NCBI GenBank assembly: GCA_025716855.1 | Contig: JAIXMQ010000001.1 | Location: 1,122,001-1,186,000, forward strand | Origin: Pilaira anomala | Taxonomy: Eukaryota > Mucoromycota > Mucoromycetes > Mucorales > Mucoraceae | Length of the DNA: 64,000 bases | Direction of reading: 5' to 3' | Notes under the pieces: model-generated | What the model was told of the DNA's origin: nothing | The model's database searches: none | What the model saw: only the letters and a program-made list of their open reading frames with translations | Translations under genes and position numbers: made by a program | In this document: positions 45,400-56,999 of the stretch, one piece after another | Position numbering within the stretch: the first letter of the stretch is position 1 | How the letters are laid out: the number at the start of each line of letters is the position of its first letter

Positions 45400-47128
45400 T
45401 TTCTTCAGGGTTTGTCTTCGAAGTTTTTTCTTTTGAATATGTCAGGACGACTTGTAATTTTGCGTAGCTGCTTTACAATTGCTACAAAATTAGTATTACT
45501 CACGGGCTCCAAACATTGTTAATTTTTACATCTAAGAAGGTTAATTTAGTGTTTGATTGTATATGTAAAGGGTTCGCATGTTCAAAAATTTACCTTAGGA
45601 GTTCGTGGCGTTTAACTATTGAGTTTTTCTTCTGTTGAAACGGTCTAAGGTTATTGCATTCCTTAAACGTTTCCAATGCACTATTACACGTTGGACAGAT
45701 GTTTGAGGTTTTGTATTCATTAAGAGCATATACCTTGAATCCCTCTTTTTTTTTAGCATTCGTCTAGTTTCTTTTCCACGGATTGGTTCATGAAATTTAG
45801 TATGGATGCCAGACCAGTCTCCAAAAAACTAGTATGCAATCTTTTCCAAATTTAATTCTTAAATGTTTTGCTAAACGTTTGTCTGCTTGTTGTTGGTTAA
45901 TGTACGACGATAGTCTCATTTTTCTGAAAAGAAGTGAGTTTTCAGGTCTTTTTTCATATCACTTGTAAAGGACAGGACCAACTTCAGCTCTATCTTTGAT
46001 ATAGTTTTGTACTATTCTATTTGAAAGGTTGAAATAGAGTGTACACTTAACTTTGCTTCAGCATTTTTCACACCATCAGGCTTGTGCTTTTGACGAAGCT
46101 TTCAAAACTTCACAGACTTTGCTTCTACTGCTTTTTTTATTTCTTGTTTAATGATATACCTTTTTATTGACTTTTTGACCATCTTCACTCATACAGTATA
46201 ATAAGTCTCTCCGACCAGGATCGATTACGGCACATGTTCCCACAGCTGATGCATGTTCTTGCAAAGATAGTTCTTCCACGTAACTCGTGTTTTCATCGAT
46301 AGCAGTGTTAGATGAAGAGTTTTTACTTGAATCAGCTCCTTTGAATGTATCCGCGTTTTGTTTTATTATTGAAATAAATACACTATCAGTCATAGTAGTG
46401 CCTCTGAATTAGATAGATGCGTCTTCACCCTCCGGTTTAAAGGTTTTGTTAGTTATATTCATGACTTGTCCCCATGCGTTCTGTTTGTCTAATTTGCTTC
46501 TTCCAGACCTTTTCAAAATATGGTTGCTTATAATCATTGTATCTATTGTCATATGAGCCGGTACAAACGATGTTCGTAAAGGGAAACATCTAAACGATTT
46601 AAGTTTACATAATTCAAATAAATTGGCGAGCTTGTAATAAGCAAACGGATACTTCCTGGGGCTTGCTTTAACATCATAATATATAGAGTTCTTCTTGAAT
46701 TTATATGAGCTAGGATATGACGTTAAGAAATCTTTTATAGAACCGAATACTTGATCATCTAAATGATCTGTAAAGATTTTGCTAATGTCTTCAGATGATA
46801 TTGCAAGTTTAACTTTCGTTATTGGGTCTATTATTTTGGTCTTGATCGCGGCCTTGATTTCATCAATAGAACAATGTTTATTTTCAAGCTCTGTTTTAAG
46901 TTGAAATATGCGCTCGTTTTTTCTAAGCATCTTGTTTATAAACTTTCTCAACAAGTTACCAAATTGCTGCATAACGTTGTTGTCAAATGCGGTTTCGATT
47001 TTTATAGTTTCATAAGTGGTAATTTGCTGAGCATTTGGAAGCTTGATTGGTACATATGATGAACACTCTTTATAATTTTTCAAGTGTTTTTCGATAATTC
47101 TTCTAGACTTCTTAACTGTTTCAGACAA
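45400..47128 (-). pseudogene. Fanzor (eukaryotic TnpB-like RNA-guided nuclease) relic
   Basis: The minus strand from 47128 encodes a 239-residue basic helical region containing GNLLRKFINKMLRKNER, YYDVKASPRKYPFAYYKL and FRCFPLRTSFVPAHMTIDT. After one in-frame TAA (about 46,409) the reading continues RGTTMTDSVFISIIKQN and then CAVIDPGRRDLLYCMSEDG, whose Asp fits the RuvC-I catalytic residue. Further on, KTSNICPTCNSALETF (about 45,715-45,665) fits the first half of the zinc finger before RuvC-III, with RHELLR as the remains of the next block. Stops and frame changes are dense 3' of RuvC-I. The order N-terminal domain, RuvC-I, zinc finger is that of Fanzor/TnpB. Nearby guide (omega) RNA cannot be defined. 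It is dead as a protein. Confidence 0.6.
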
Positions 47129-47489
47129 TGTCGATTTCCCACCTGCACCACCATCCCGACGTTAATGGTCCAGAAGTGATAAAAAGGCCTCTCTATAAAA
47201 ACTCCGTGTATTTAGCAAATTCTTGAAGATTAAAGTCTTCGTTTGTGTCCAGCTCATGAATAAAGATATACTTTATCAAAGAAAAGGTGCGTGTAACAAT
47301 GATATTTACATCATATACTAGCTTTTTGAGTGTGTCAATGTAATTAGCTTTTCATCCTACGCCTTGAACAGATGCTTTTACAGTGGTAATTTGAAACTCT
47401 TTATTCCAAAAAAACTGTCAAATCCAAAACTAAAGTCGTATTTGTGTTACACTTACATTCCGAGTTTCTATCTTACCACTTTCCACTTA

Positions 47490-47534
<45 letters not shown>

Positions 47535-48221
47535 AGACAAAATAAAAATAAAAGAGGTTTTTATTTTTTAGAAAGTACTGATTAATTGAGTTCCTGATAT
47601 GTTATTTAACATGGAAATGATACGCTCACACTAAATATTATTTTTTATTTCCCAAAGTAACTTTAAATTTTTTTGTATCGGATAGACAATACACTTATTT
47701 CTTTTTTCCTTCGCTGCTTGATTAAACAACAAATGCTATGTGTATTTATACAATTGATTATTTCATAAATAATTTTAAAAACTTTCAAATCAAATCCTTC
47801 CCACATGAGTATCTTTTTTTCAGTAGATAACTAAAACATTTGTAGGTTAGATTTTCTGTAAGAAAGTGGGAACTATGTAAGATACAATTATATCCCGAAA
47901 GTATTCTCTCAAGATGCAAGAGAATAGAGTCTGCCCTTCATAGTTGCATTCTTGACATCCAGGTTACTGTCATGGAGATGGCAAGTTAACACCAGGTGAA
48001 TACCAGATAGTTTTATCCTGCCACAATTGAAGAAACGAATTGATGCATCATTTGTATACCGCTCTATTCACGTCATCTTATTTACAACCAATCATATGTA
48101 TTGAAATTAAGAAGTATATCGCCTATCGAACACCCTGCTTATTTTTTTTGTTGTAATAAAATAATTTTACTCAATAAGTCTTCTTTTTCTTAACTCCCCA
48201 CTCTTAATTTTAATATATATA
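47129..48221. other. Intergenic region with a long A run and NDUFA13 promoter
   Basis: No gene. A 44-nt uninterrupted A run lies at about 47,489-47,532. A CCAAT box (48088-48092) lies about 130 bp upstream of the NDUFA13 ATG, a usual place for Hap-complex control of respiratory genes. Confidence 0.5.
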
Positions 48222-48661
48222 ATGGCCCAAGACTTGCCTCCCGCTGAAGGTTTCCCTGAAATCAAATATCGTCGTTATTTGCCTAAGCGTGGACCTTCTG
48301 GCTTAGTACTTTTAGCTGGTGTCACTGCCATTTCAGCATTCGGTTTTTATCGAGTCTTCCAGGGCAATCTTGAGAGAAGGTATGACAACAGTTCGTTTAA
48401 GCGATTCGAAAGTAGTTGATTGATTTCGTTTAAAATTTTTTTAGAGAATTAAAGCGTGAAAACCTTTGGGCACGTATTCACCTCATTCCACTTTTAACTG
48501 CTGAAGCCGATCGTGACACTTATCGTCGTGCTGAAGCCGCCAAATCTCGCGAACAAGAAATTATGAAAGATGTTGAAGGTTGGAAGGTTGGAGAATCAGT
48601 TTACAACAACTCCAAATACTACACTGCACCAAAGTATGTTATCGTTCCCGAGGAAAATTAG
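48222..48661 (+). CDS. NDUFA13: Complex I subunit NDUFA13 (GRIM-19 / B16.6)
   Basis: Two exons (48222-48379, 48445-48661), 124 aa. It begins MAQDLPPAEGFPEIKYRRYL, the conserved N-terminus, followed by PKRGPSGLVLLAG and one membrane span (about residues 26-45), then a matrix/IMS helix RENLWARIHLIPLLTAEADR, the signature of the family, and a short C-terminal tail. It is an accessory subunit of mitochondrial NADH:ubiquinone oxidoreductase. Its presence means this fungus keeps respiratory complex I. It converges on the PL14 gene, about 205 bp between stops. Confidence 0.93.
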
Positions 48662-48866
48662 ATTTCTTTTATTTTATAGTCAACCACAATCAATCAATCA
48701 CTCACTCGCTTACAAAAAAAAATATACAATATTATATAACCTTCATTGTCTTTTCTTTTTTTTTTCTATTATTTTTTATGGGTTGCATTGAAGAAGGAAA
48801 TTTTACATTTTTAATGCCTTTTTGTTTTATTTTATTTGAATTGGGGGAAATAATAGGGTGAAAAGT

Positions 48867-49979
48867 CTAAAGGTAGAAAAGAATAACAACGATAATAGCT
48901 GAAAAGTAATAATGATGGGATATACTTAAAATGGAGGCAGAACTATCTGGTGGTGGAGGGACAGTATCACCTACACTGAATTGATAATTTTTGAAATATG
49001 TTGCAGTATCAACAGGTGTGGCATAATCTACTGAACCACCGCCAAAGAATGTACTGAACATTGTACTTGAAATACCGACTGAATCACTTGATCGAAATTG
49101 AATATGTTGTTGATTGATCTTTAAAGAACCATCTTGCCATACTTTTAAAATACCATTCGAATCAGACCCCGTATTCAGTCTAATATACAAATCCAAATGA
49201 GTCCATTTGCCTGTATTGAATTGAATTACACCTCGGGAAAATGATGTACCATAATCAGAATTACAAGATACTTGTTTTGTAGAACAAAGACGATCTGATG
49301 TAGGAATATAAGCGTAAGCTTCTCCAGCACCTATTTTAAAAAAAATAGAAAAAGGTATTTAGCATCGATGTCTATGACGTAAATGCTGAACTCTATTTTA
49401 CCTTTATTTCTCCACATCAATCTAACGGAAAAGCAATTGGTACCAGTTGCCTTTTCACCTCCAGAGCAACCTTCGCTGGTTGAACCTATTTATATAGTTA
49501 GCAATTATGGCCTAAAATAGCACTCTGATGTTTACTTTACCTCCATAAAGACCAGGTAATTTACCACCTTTAACAAAATCAAAAGAGTTGTCAAATGCGA
49601 TATCGTAGCTTAATAATGCAGTGTTGTACATAGTGTTATCAAATGGTTCTGTATAAAATTCTGCCCCACCTGCGACACCTCCGTTGCCATTCTTGGTTGC
49701 GACAGGTGCGTATGAACCTGCTGGATACTTTACTTTCAACACTGTTGTGGAACCATTCGAATTAATTGGGTCTGGTACAAATTCAACATTCTCTGCTCCA
49801 TAAAATCCTCGAGCAGAGTCCCAGTTGGATGTAATGTAATCTGATACAGACGAAACCGCCGAGTTGGGCATAGGTGCTGACCATGTTCTATTTAAATCAA
49901 GTGAAACTGCGGTAGGAATATCTGCTTGAACATTACTAAGAAATAATGCGGTTGCTAGTAAGCTGACAACTACAAGCAT
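48867..49979 (-). CDS. Secreted/GPI-type polysaccharide lyase, PL14-like
   Basis: Three exons (49979-49541, 49485-49402, 49330-48867), total 987 nt or 328 aa. An N-terminal signal peptide (MLVVVSLLATALFLSNVQA) is followed by a beta-jelly-roll domain with GGKLPGLYGG, GCSGGEKATGTNCFSVRLMW, NKGAGEAYAYIP, GKWTHLDLYIRLN and SSTMFSTFFGGG, the pattern seen in fungal proteins annotated as polysaccharide lyase family 14. The C-terminus is Pro/Ser rich then hydrophobic (YYFSAIIVVILFYL), as in GPI-anchored wall proteins. Substrate is unknown; a uronic-acid polymer is expected of the family. Confidence 0.8.
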
Positions 49980-50357
49980 TATTTAATAAAGAAAAAGAAA
50001 AAGAAAAAGAAGGGATAAAATATAAATACTTTTTTTTTTTGGTCTCGAAATATATAAAATATAAATGGTCCTCCTCTTGAAAAAAAGGGGACTTTTTTTT
50101 TGTATAACTAGCAACACGCGGGCTTTTTTATTGGCTTATCGCCATATCGCTTGTGCTGTGTTAAAATGCTAAAGGAGTAGTAGGGCTCACATACTAATTT
50201 AACTGCTTGTTGAGACGTCTTTTTTTTATTGTTATTATGCAATTCGAATTATATTAAAAAAAAAAGGTTCATATTCATATTACTGTGGTTTATAGGCATA
50301 GGGACGTGTGTACATATAAATTTGCATAGGGTATAAAAGTTTGTGCTTACATAATCT
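49980..50357. promoter_or_regulatory. Promoter of the PL14 gene and 3' end of the bZIP gene
   Basis: 378 bp with several A/T homopolymers (for example 50,031-50,040). A sequence attggcttatcgcc (about 50,131) carries an inverted CCAAT core. No further site is claimed. Confidence 0.35.
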
Positions 50358-50855
50358 TTAGTGATCATATCCTTCCCATTCTTCTTCCTCTTCAATATCC
50401 TGTTCAAACTTCTTCAACTGATCAACACCATTTTCATCATTTAATAACTTTTTCAAAATTTTCTCTGCTAGCATTTTTCCTCGAAGTTTATCGCAAGTTG
50501 CTTTGAGTCTATTGTTGTCTCGACGTACATGATCTAATTGTCGTAATAAAAGGTCATTTTCTTTAGTTAAGGACGATATCATACGTCTCATTTCACCATA
50601 TTGATGGTTTTTTTTTGCTCTATATTTTGCAGAAGCGGCTTTGTTTCTCTGTCTTCTTTCTTGTAACGAAAGTGGTGGCTGTAAGGGATCGATGCTTGAG
50701 TTTCTTGGGGTATAATGCTGTAAATAATAGGTAGGGCTTTCAGGTGGACTAGGTACCGCCGAGAATTGTTGTTGTTGTTGTTGTTGAGTAGTAGGAAAAG
50801 TAATAGATGAAATAGCCATTGGTCTGGTAGTAGAAACAGATAAAGTCATGATCAA
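50358..50855 (-). CDS. bZIP transcription factor
   Basis: Single exon, 165 aa. A Gln8 tract and Ser/Pro-rich N-terminus (residues 1-60) precede a basic region RRQRNKAASAKYRAKKNHQY (N-x2-A-A-S-A-x-Y/F-R), followed by a leucine zipper with LTKENDLLLRQLDHV and NNRLKATCDKLRGKML, then an acidic tail (EQDIEEEEEWEGYD). The N-x-x-A-A-S-A core resembles the sulphur regulators Cys-3/Met4/MetR and other ATF4/Gcn4-like factors, so a role in amino-acid or sulphur control is possible. DNA target not determinable from this alone. Confidence 0.88.
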   Translation of the reverse strand: MIMTLSVSTTRPMAISSITFPTTQQQQQQQFSAVPSPPESPTYYLQHYTPRNSSIDPLQPPLSLQERRQRNKAASAKYRAKKNHQYGEMRRMISSLTKENDLLLRQLDHVRRDNNRLKATCDKLRGKMLAEKILKKLLNDENGVDQLKKFEQDIEEEEEWEGYDH

Positions 50856-53476
50856 AAACTGTTGTAATGAAAGAATGGAATTGTGAGAATAATAAAAAGC
50901 AGAATAAGAAGCACTTTATATATCAGTAACGATTTGAACTTGAAAACTTTTTTGGATATATTAAATTTCATCCTTCCAGGTGTACTTAAAACGCCACCTT
51001 ATTTAGTATACAGTTATTTGTTTAATTAATAATGATACTGGACCATAAACCTAGAGAGTTTATTGTAAAAAGATCGACAATTCCTTATGAGTCGGTTAGA
51101 TATACTATTCGTGTACTACCTGTTTTTATTTCATATGAAGCCATAATTCATCACACAGGTTTTAAAGAGCATTTATTTGGAACATTTATATACAATAATT
51201 CTATATTATTTTAATAACCAGTTTTTTCCAGGCATCAACCTAAAATACCATATTTATAAAAATTACTTGCTTGTTACTCTTAACATAACATTTCATCATG
51301 GGTACATATACATATAATAGAACTCTTTGATTTTACATTTATTATCAATATACATATAACAATAGCAGTAAAATGATGATAAAAAACAGGAGGAACTAAA
51401 AAATGGCTTATACTAGAATTTCTTAACAATTAATTAACCATTAAATTTAATTTTGGAGTGTCATTTTAAATAATATCGATTATATTCATGCAATCGACCA
51501 AATCTTTGGAAAACGTTAATTAGACATATATTAATATTTTTGGGAGTCGTTTGTGTAGTGTTGGTGCAAATAAAATTGTTTACTAAAGCAATATTGGAAG
51601 ATTATTAAACAGCTAAATATCTACACTGAGAAAGTCTTAATTCAGTGCGATGGCTATTTCAAGCAACCTAATTAGAATATCTATCATTAGCTTCTATTTA
51701 CATATAATTTATTACCATCTTTGGATTAAATCTTGAGATATATCAACACCAAAAAAATTGAAACTTGCCCGAGTCATAGTGTGATGCTTATTTGTTTATT
51801 TATTTGTTTGTAGCATTATTTGACGTCTTAATTCTTTTTATAAATGAAATGCTTCAAAAACATATAGATATATATAAAAGAAAGCACAAGTTGAACATCT
51901 GTTAAAGCTAAACTAATATGGAACATGATATCACTTTTTTCTATAATATAACGCGTGACACAGGTGATTGTTTAATTGTTTTTCGTAATCCGTATCGAAA
52001 TTTCAATCACAAGATTGAGTATAAATCACACTTGTTTTTATTTGAACCAGTATAGTCTCTCATGATTTCATATGTAGCAAAATATTATAAAAGTGTAATC
52101 TGAATACAAAGAGAAAACGCTAGCGAAATAGTACCAATGAGAATTAATTAACAGAGAAAATAAATAAACATAAATGATACGTGTAATCTGCCTTTACGTA
52201 TATATATTATATTCCAAAAAATAATGTCCTCTAACTTTAGGATGCGTGTAGTGAATATACTGAAATCTTGCTTTCAAAAAAAAATGTGAATGGGAAATAA
52301 TTAAGTTTGACGTATATGTAACAGAAAAGAAATCTTAAATAAGCTTTCTTCTTGGTGAATTAAATAAAGGCTAAATTTCAAAAAAAAAAGTCTATAAGTA
52401 TATTTCGAGCTCTTTATACGTAATAAGTCATCAAACATTTACGATCGGAGTACACATTTAAGAATTTTTTTCGTTGTAAGCAGATGTCATAGCATAAATA
52501 ATGATTGTGATGATTAGTTACCGATATGTGGCATATATTATTATAGTTTTTCAATATAAACTGCTTTATAATTATGTCAATCTTATTTATTTTTTGGCTT
52601 CTAATGTAACTACTAATTTATGACATTTTATAACAAAGACAGCAAAGCTATTCAAAATTAGCTTTTTTCTAAAATTAATATTAAATAGCTTGCTTGTTTA
52701 TTGATTTTATATAATGTTTATCGGTTATTCTTTTTTAAAATAACTAAAGTTTAATTTAATATCTGGCATGTACGTAAAGAAACTTTTCAAAGAGTGTATA
52801 ACAGCCAGCTTTTAATATAAAAGTGTAAAAAGTCTTTCGTTATTTATGAAAAAAGTACGCAGAAGTATACATTTATATGATTAAGCAGATTCGATTATTA
52901 AATTTTAGCTGGAAAAAGATATTTGAGCTATCCTAAGTTTGGTATATGTGTTTAGGTTTGTTTTTACACTAACGTTGAATACTTTATCGTTAGATTTAGT
53001 GTAAGATAAAAAATAATATTCGTCGATTGTTTTACTTTTTTTTTATTTTTACTCCTATTTATCTATGCCCTGACAAATCTTTTTATCTTATTTCTACAAA
53101 GATTCTGAGCATTATAGTAACTAAATTCTCTTTTATTTTTGTCAGAAAGACCTATATATAATTAAATTGATTTTTTCTACTTAAATCAAAGATGACCGTG
53201 TTGTTTATCATTAGTTTCTCTTTTACCAATTTGATGTATCAAAATAAAAAAACTCAAATAAATATGCATATTTAACTAAAATCGGTTTGATGATACGTTG
53301 TATGTAAAGGATTGCATGCGAGGACCAGAAATTCAGTAGAAAATTAATTTTAGACAACAAGCATTAATCATGAGGTCCATTATGTAAGTATAACAAAAAC
53401 TATCTGTTTATAGGACTCAAAGAAAAACTATGGTTATTAAGTTTATATACTTCGGTTGATGTTGTCAAAAACATGT

Positions 53477-53512
<36 letters not shown>

Positions 53513-54180
53513 TTTACTTTATGTAATAAATGAATATAGAATTCGTAGAATCTCTTGCATCATTATTACAGTCAGTTTTAAAATTAAAATCAAACTTTTA
53601 CTTCTCTTTTTTGTGCATATATCATATGAAGCTTTTATTTAGAAACAAACAGAGGAGGAGTTAAATACGTTTTCATGCGTAAATCTTATATTTATTATTG
53701 GTTAATTATAAGACCATCGGATGATAAATACATAATAATTAGCTATATAGTATATCAGATCTATCAGAAACAGTAAGACGGGCGTCTTAAGCACTAAATA
53801 AAAGGATAGACCAGCTATTACCGATTATCAACTCGTTTTACTAAACGTAATCGATATAATCATTAGTTAACAAGAGTACTTTTTGTATGGATACCCGTTG
53901 AAAATAAATATTGAAAGCCATAATGCTGTAATAAATACTTCATATATAGATCTACCTCATTAGAGAAGTTGGCTAAAACGGATAACAGAGCCCGGATACA
54001 TTAATAAGTACCAGCGGTATGCATAGTACTGAGCCCTTAACTACCCAAATTGACGGACGGCTTTGGCAAGTCATGCAATTTTTTAATTATGAGTAAAAAA
54101 AATAACAAAGAAACAAATGATATCTGGTACATCATATATAATATACATAAAATGTCATATAAAAAAGCTAAAAAAAAATT
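50856..54180. other. Large AT-rich gene-free region
   Basis: About 3.3 kb without any recognisable gene. A 28-30-nt T run lies at about 53,480-53,509. Only short open frames without domain character are present. It contains the bZIP promoter at its left end. Confidence 0.5.
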
Positions 54181-54184
54181 CAAG

Positions 54185-54658
54185 ATTATAGCGTTTAAAA
54201 ACATGATGTAAATGATACAGGTTTACTTGATGCGAATACATGTTAAACGCTTTATTATCACTCGACTTACCTACCGAGTCATCTGATATCAAGGATTTAT
54301 TTGAATGTGTAGGTCGAGAAAAGACAAAAGAAATTGACGTCAATGATTTCATCGATATTGTGACCGAACTATAAAGGTAAAAAAAAAGGGTTTTTTGCAT
54401 GGTAAAAACAAATTAAAAGTATACATGTTATTAGGGCGTAGATGAAGATGAAGTAGAAGAAGAAGAGTATCATGGTACATCAAAATCAAACATAGCTGAA
54501 ACAGTGTATCAAATGTTAGGAGATCCTACAGCGAATGGAATCACATTAAATAGTTTACTTAAAATGCTGGTGATTACTATACTGCCTTTTTGCCTACAAT
54601 TTTTAATACTAAAATTAAAAACACCAAGTCTTATATTACAGTATTTGATTAAGGGCTA
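54185..54658 (+). pseudogene. EF-hand (calmodulin/centrin-like) gene relic
   Basis: Plus-strand pieces in consecutive frames: HDVNDTGLLDANT near 54,203-54,241, fitting an EF-hand loop (D-x-N-x-T-G-x-L), then LNALLSLDLPTESSDIKDLF and EIDVNDFIDIVTEL, the usual EF-hand pair spacing. A TAA follows, then an intron-like segment (gtaaaa...gttattag) and an exon VDEDEVEEEEYHGTSKSNIA with MLGDPTANGITLNSLLKML, the start of a second pair. One frameshift and one stop separate the parts. Ca2+-binding ancestor likely; now decayed. Confidence 0.5.
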
Positions 54659-55012
54659 ATTGTTACTAAATTTACATCAACCATTTACTTGTTTTTTTTT
54701 GACATTTTTTTTTTTACATGCCATACAAACAGGCTTCTTTTAACTTCATTTTAGATCACTTTCTTTTCTTCTTTCGTTTTCTTTCGCTTTACATATTTCA
54801 TTTTTTTTTATATATTTCAAAATGAAACGAACTACCACCTTAATCTATTTTTTGATCACGTAAGTTATCCAGACAAGATATTGTATCAATAATTGAATAA
54901 CAATTGAAACCTGAATAATACATGTTTTCAGAGTGGTAAGACATAATTATAACTTTTTAATAACTTTATCACAAAGAATTGATCTATTATTGTCTAATAA
55001 ATCTCAATAGCG
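54655..55012 (+). repeat. Dispersed repeat family, copy B (about 360 bp)
   Basis: Same family and orientation as 28660-29046: acatcaaccatttacttg, tgccatacaaacaggctt, atttcaaaatgaaa, ttgatcacgtaagttatcc, gtatcaataattgaa, taataaatctcaatag occur in the same order. It directly follows the EF-hand relic here, while copy A follows a Tc1 relic, so the family inserted or was copied independently of those neighbours. Confidence 0.7.
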
Positions 55013-55853
55013 CAAATACGGTGCATGTATCTTTCCCCAAAATAAATTTTACAATAAAATCAATATTATGTAAATGACGTTCAAAAGAAGCTTATGGAGA
55101 TTAGTCTGTGAGATTAATCATTGTGAGTGTTCAGGGTAAGGAAGAGTAAATTTTTAAAAAAAAAATCAATGAAGAGGAAATGCCAATTTTTAAAAATACA
55201 GTAAAGTAGATAGCGGGCATACTGTGAAGGATACTTTAAAGCTAATGGTGACTACTAGTAGCTGCTTATAGCATAAAATGGGTATATATTCATCAGCTTC
55301 TTCGAGAACATTTGAAAAGATACAAGTCCTTGCAATTCAATGTGTCAATAACACTATTACCTTAACGTGTTCAGAACAAAGATTTATTACTGTTCCTCGT
55401 GATTGGAACGACAGAACAAAAAGATCACTTGTTTAGCTTATTGCTTTTGGGCTGTATGTACAGTCAGGCTTATTGAGTGAACGGCGTGACTCACATTAAC
55501 TCCTTTCCCCTTTTGTATGTACCCCTTTTATAAAATATTAATTTCTCAATATTAATAAAAAAAGCTTTTACCACTCTAAGAATATATTACTGGGACTCGC
55601 AAGTTAAGCGCCGTAGTTTAGCACGACAATTTGGATCAAGTAACGAGTATTCTATAAGAGAGCATCAGTGATATCGAGCAGATCAATATCCATACAACCT
55701 ATAGATATAACAAGATTTTGGTAGCTTATCATTCCTTTTATAACTTTATTGCCTTATTCAACGTATCATTAACTTGTGCTCGCAACGTCACGATCTCATT
55801 GCAAATTTACAACAGGCGATTAATTTTTTAGTTACTTTTTATCATCAGCCAAC
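55013..55853. other. AT-rich spacer
   Basis: No confident gene. A short piece near 55,585-55,650 (YYWDSQVKRRSLARQFGSSN on the plus strand) may be a decayed coding fragment. Confidence 0.4.
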
Positions 55854-56371
55854 ATGCCGCCTCAAACAAAATCTAAAAACACGAGTCTATGGACTCCAGA
55901 AGAATTACACGTATAAAGGCTGACTAGACTCTGTGTTGAATAACCCCAAGCCAAGTCTTGACTATTTCAAATTTGCAGACACCTTTAAAAGTAATCAATC
56001 CGTGACCAATTGCCATTATAAAGATTTAGTACAGACATTATCAAATAGTCAGAGCAATAAGCTTTCGAAGATCTTCTCTATTGCAAAATCATTATTAGAT
56101 GTTAGTATATATTATCTAAGCGCGATGCATGCTGCAAATATCAATAAAAGTACGAAATAATGTGGAGAAGTCTGAATTTGGAGAAAAATACGCTACGTAT
56201 TGGGAGCAAACGGACGAATCAGATATGCAAAGAATTCTGAGGATCCAAAATCAACGGACAATAAAATGTCTCAACCAAATCACAAACAATGAAATAGTAA
56301 GACTTGCGGAACAGGTTCGTATTACTTTTATACATCAATGTGCGTCAATCCATAGCAGTTCAACTCATTAA
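55854..56371 (+). pseudogene. Possible Myb/SANT-like protein relic of a Harbinger element
   Basis: It starts MPPQTKSKNTSLWTPEELH (W-T-P-E-E-L-H at the place of the first Myb/SANT Trp), breaks after a TAA, and continues in other frames with NNPKPSLDYFKFADTF and NCHYKDLVQTLSNSQSNKL, then a helical tail. PIF/Harbinger elements carry a Myb/SANT-like second gene, and the next 300 bp match the leader of the Harbinger relic at 14.7-16.1 kb, which supports this reading. Weak on sequence alone. Confidence 0.4.
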
Positions 56372-56391
56372 TTTCATGAACTACTTAGGCC

Positions 56392-56675
56392 TGGGATATT
56401 ATCTTGTAAATTAATAAAAAAAAGGGAAGACTTGGAATACGATGAGACTTCTTATGATCTTTACTTCATTAAAAAACAAGAGAGGGAACAAAATAACTGC
56501 TGGAGCTAAACTACCTTTTATACGAAGATAATATCAGTTGAGTTCCTATTTATGGGCTGCTTGTAATATTGACTAGTAGTAATTAGTTAATTGTGCTTTT
56601 TATTAATATAGCGATAGCTATATTATTTATTTTATGAAAAGTAATCTCTTGCGAGAAACAAGTAAATACCACAAG
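56392..56675 (+). repeat. Harbinger-associated 5' block, copy B
   Basis: The inverted-orientation match of 15862-16130, ending just inside the first exon of the transposase (ATG at 56634, MKSNLLRET, then gtaaatac as a possible splice donor). The match stops at that donor in both copies, so what is shared is leader plus first exon. Confidence 0.8.
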
Positions 56676-56891
56676 GCCCACAACTTGGATACAGTTACTA
56701 ATGAGACAGCCGGAAAGTCAGGAGAGGTCAACGAGTCAGAAGAAGAAAATTGGACTGACAGTGGTGTTGAAAGTGATGCTGAAGTGGTACTGGGGTTGCA
56801 TTACGGCAAACGGCAAACCTCGCATCTGACGAGTAAGTATTTATTGGTATTAACATATTCGTTCATTTGCAGAACTAATATTGTAAATTGA
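56634..56891 (+). pseudogene. Harbinger transposase first-exon fragment with acidic extension
   Basis: An open frame of 85 codons begins with the nine residues shared with the 15.88 kb start, then becomes an acidic unrelated sequence (GEVNESEEENWTDSGVESDA). The catalytic domain is not present downstream. Probably a rearranged remnant. Confidence 0.4.
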
Positions 56892-56999
56892 GTAGAGTTG
56901 GCAGATTACATATTATTAATTTATCATCAACAGCGGCCCTGTATATTGAAATTAGAGATCTCAATTGATTAATTTAACGCAATAAGTGAGGTAACCAAT

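Noticed and set aside
47489..47532. 44-nt A run as the poly-A tail of a retroelement
   Set aside because: No reverse transcriptase or LINE/SINE sequence is adjacent, and comparable A/T runs occur throughout the window.
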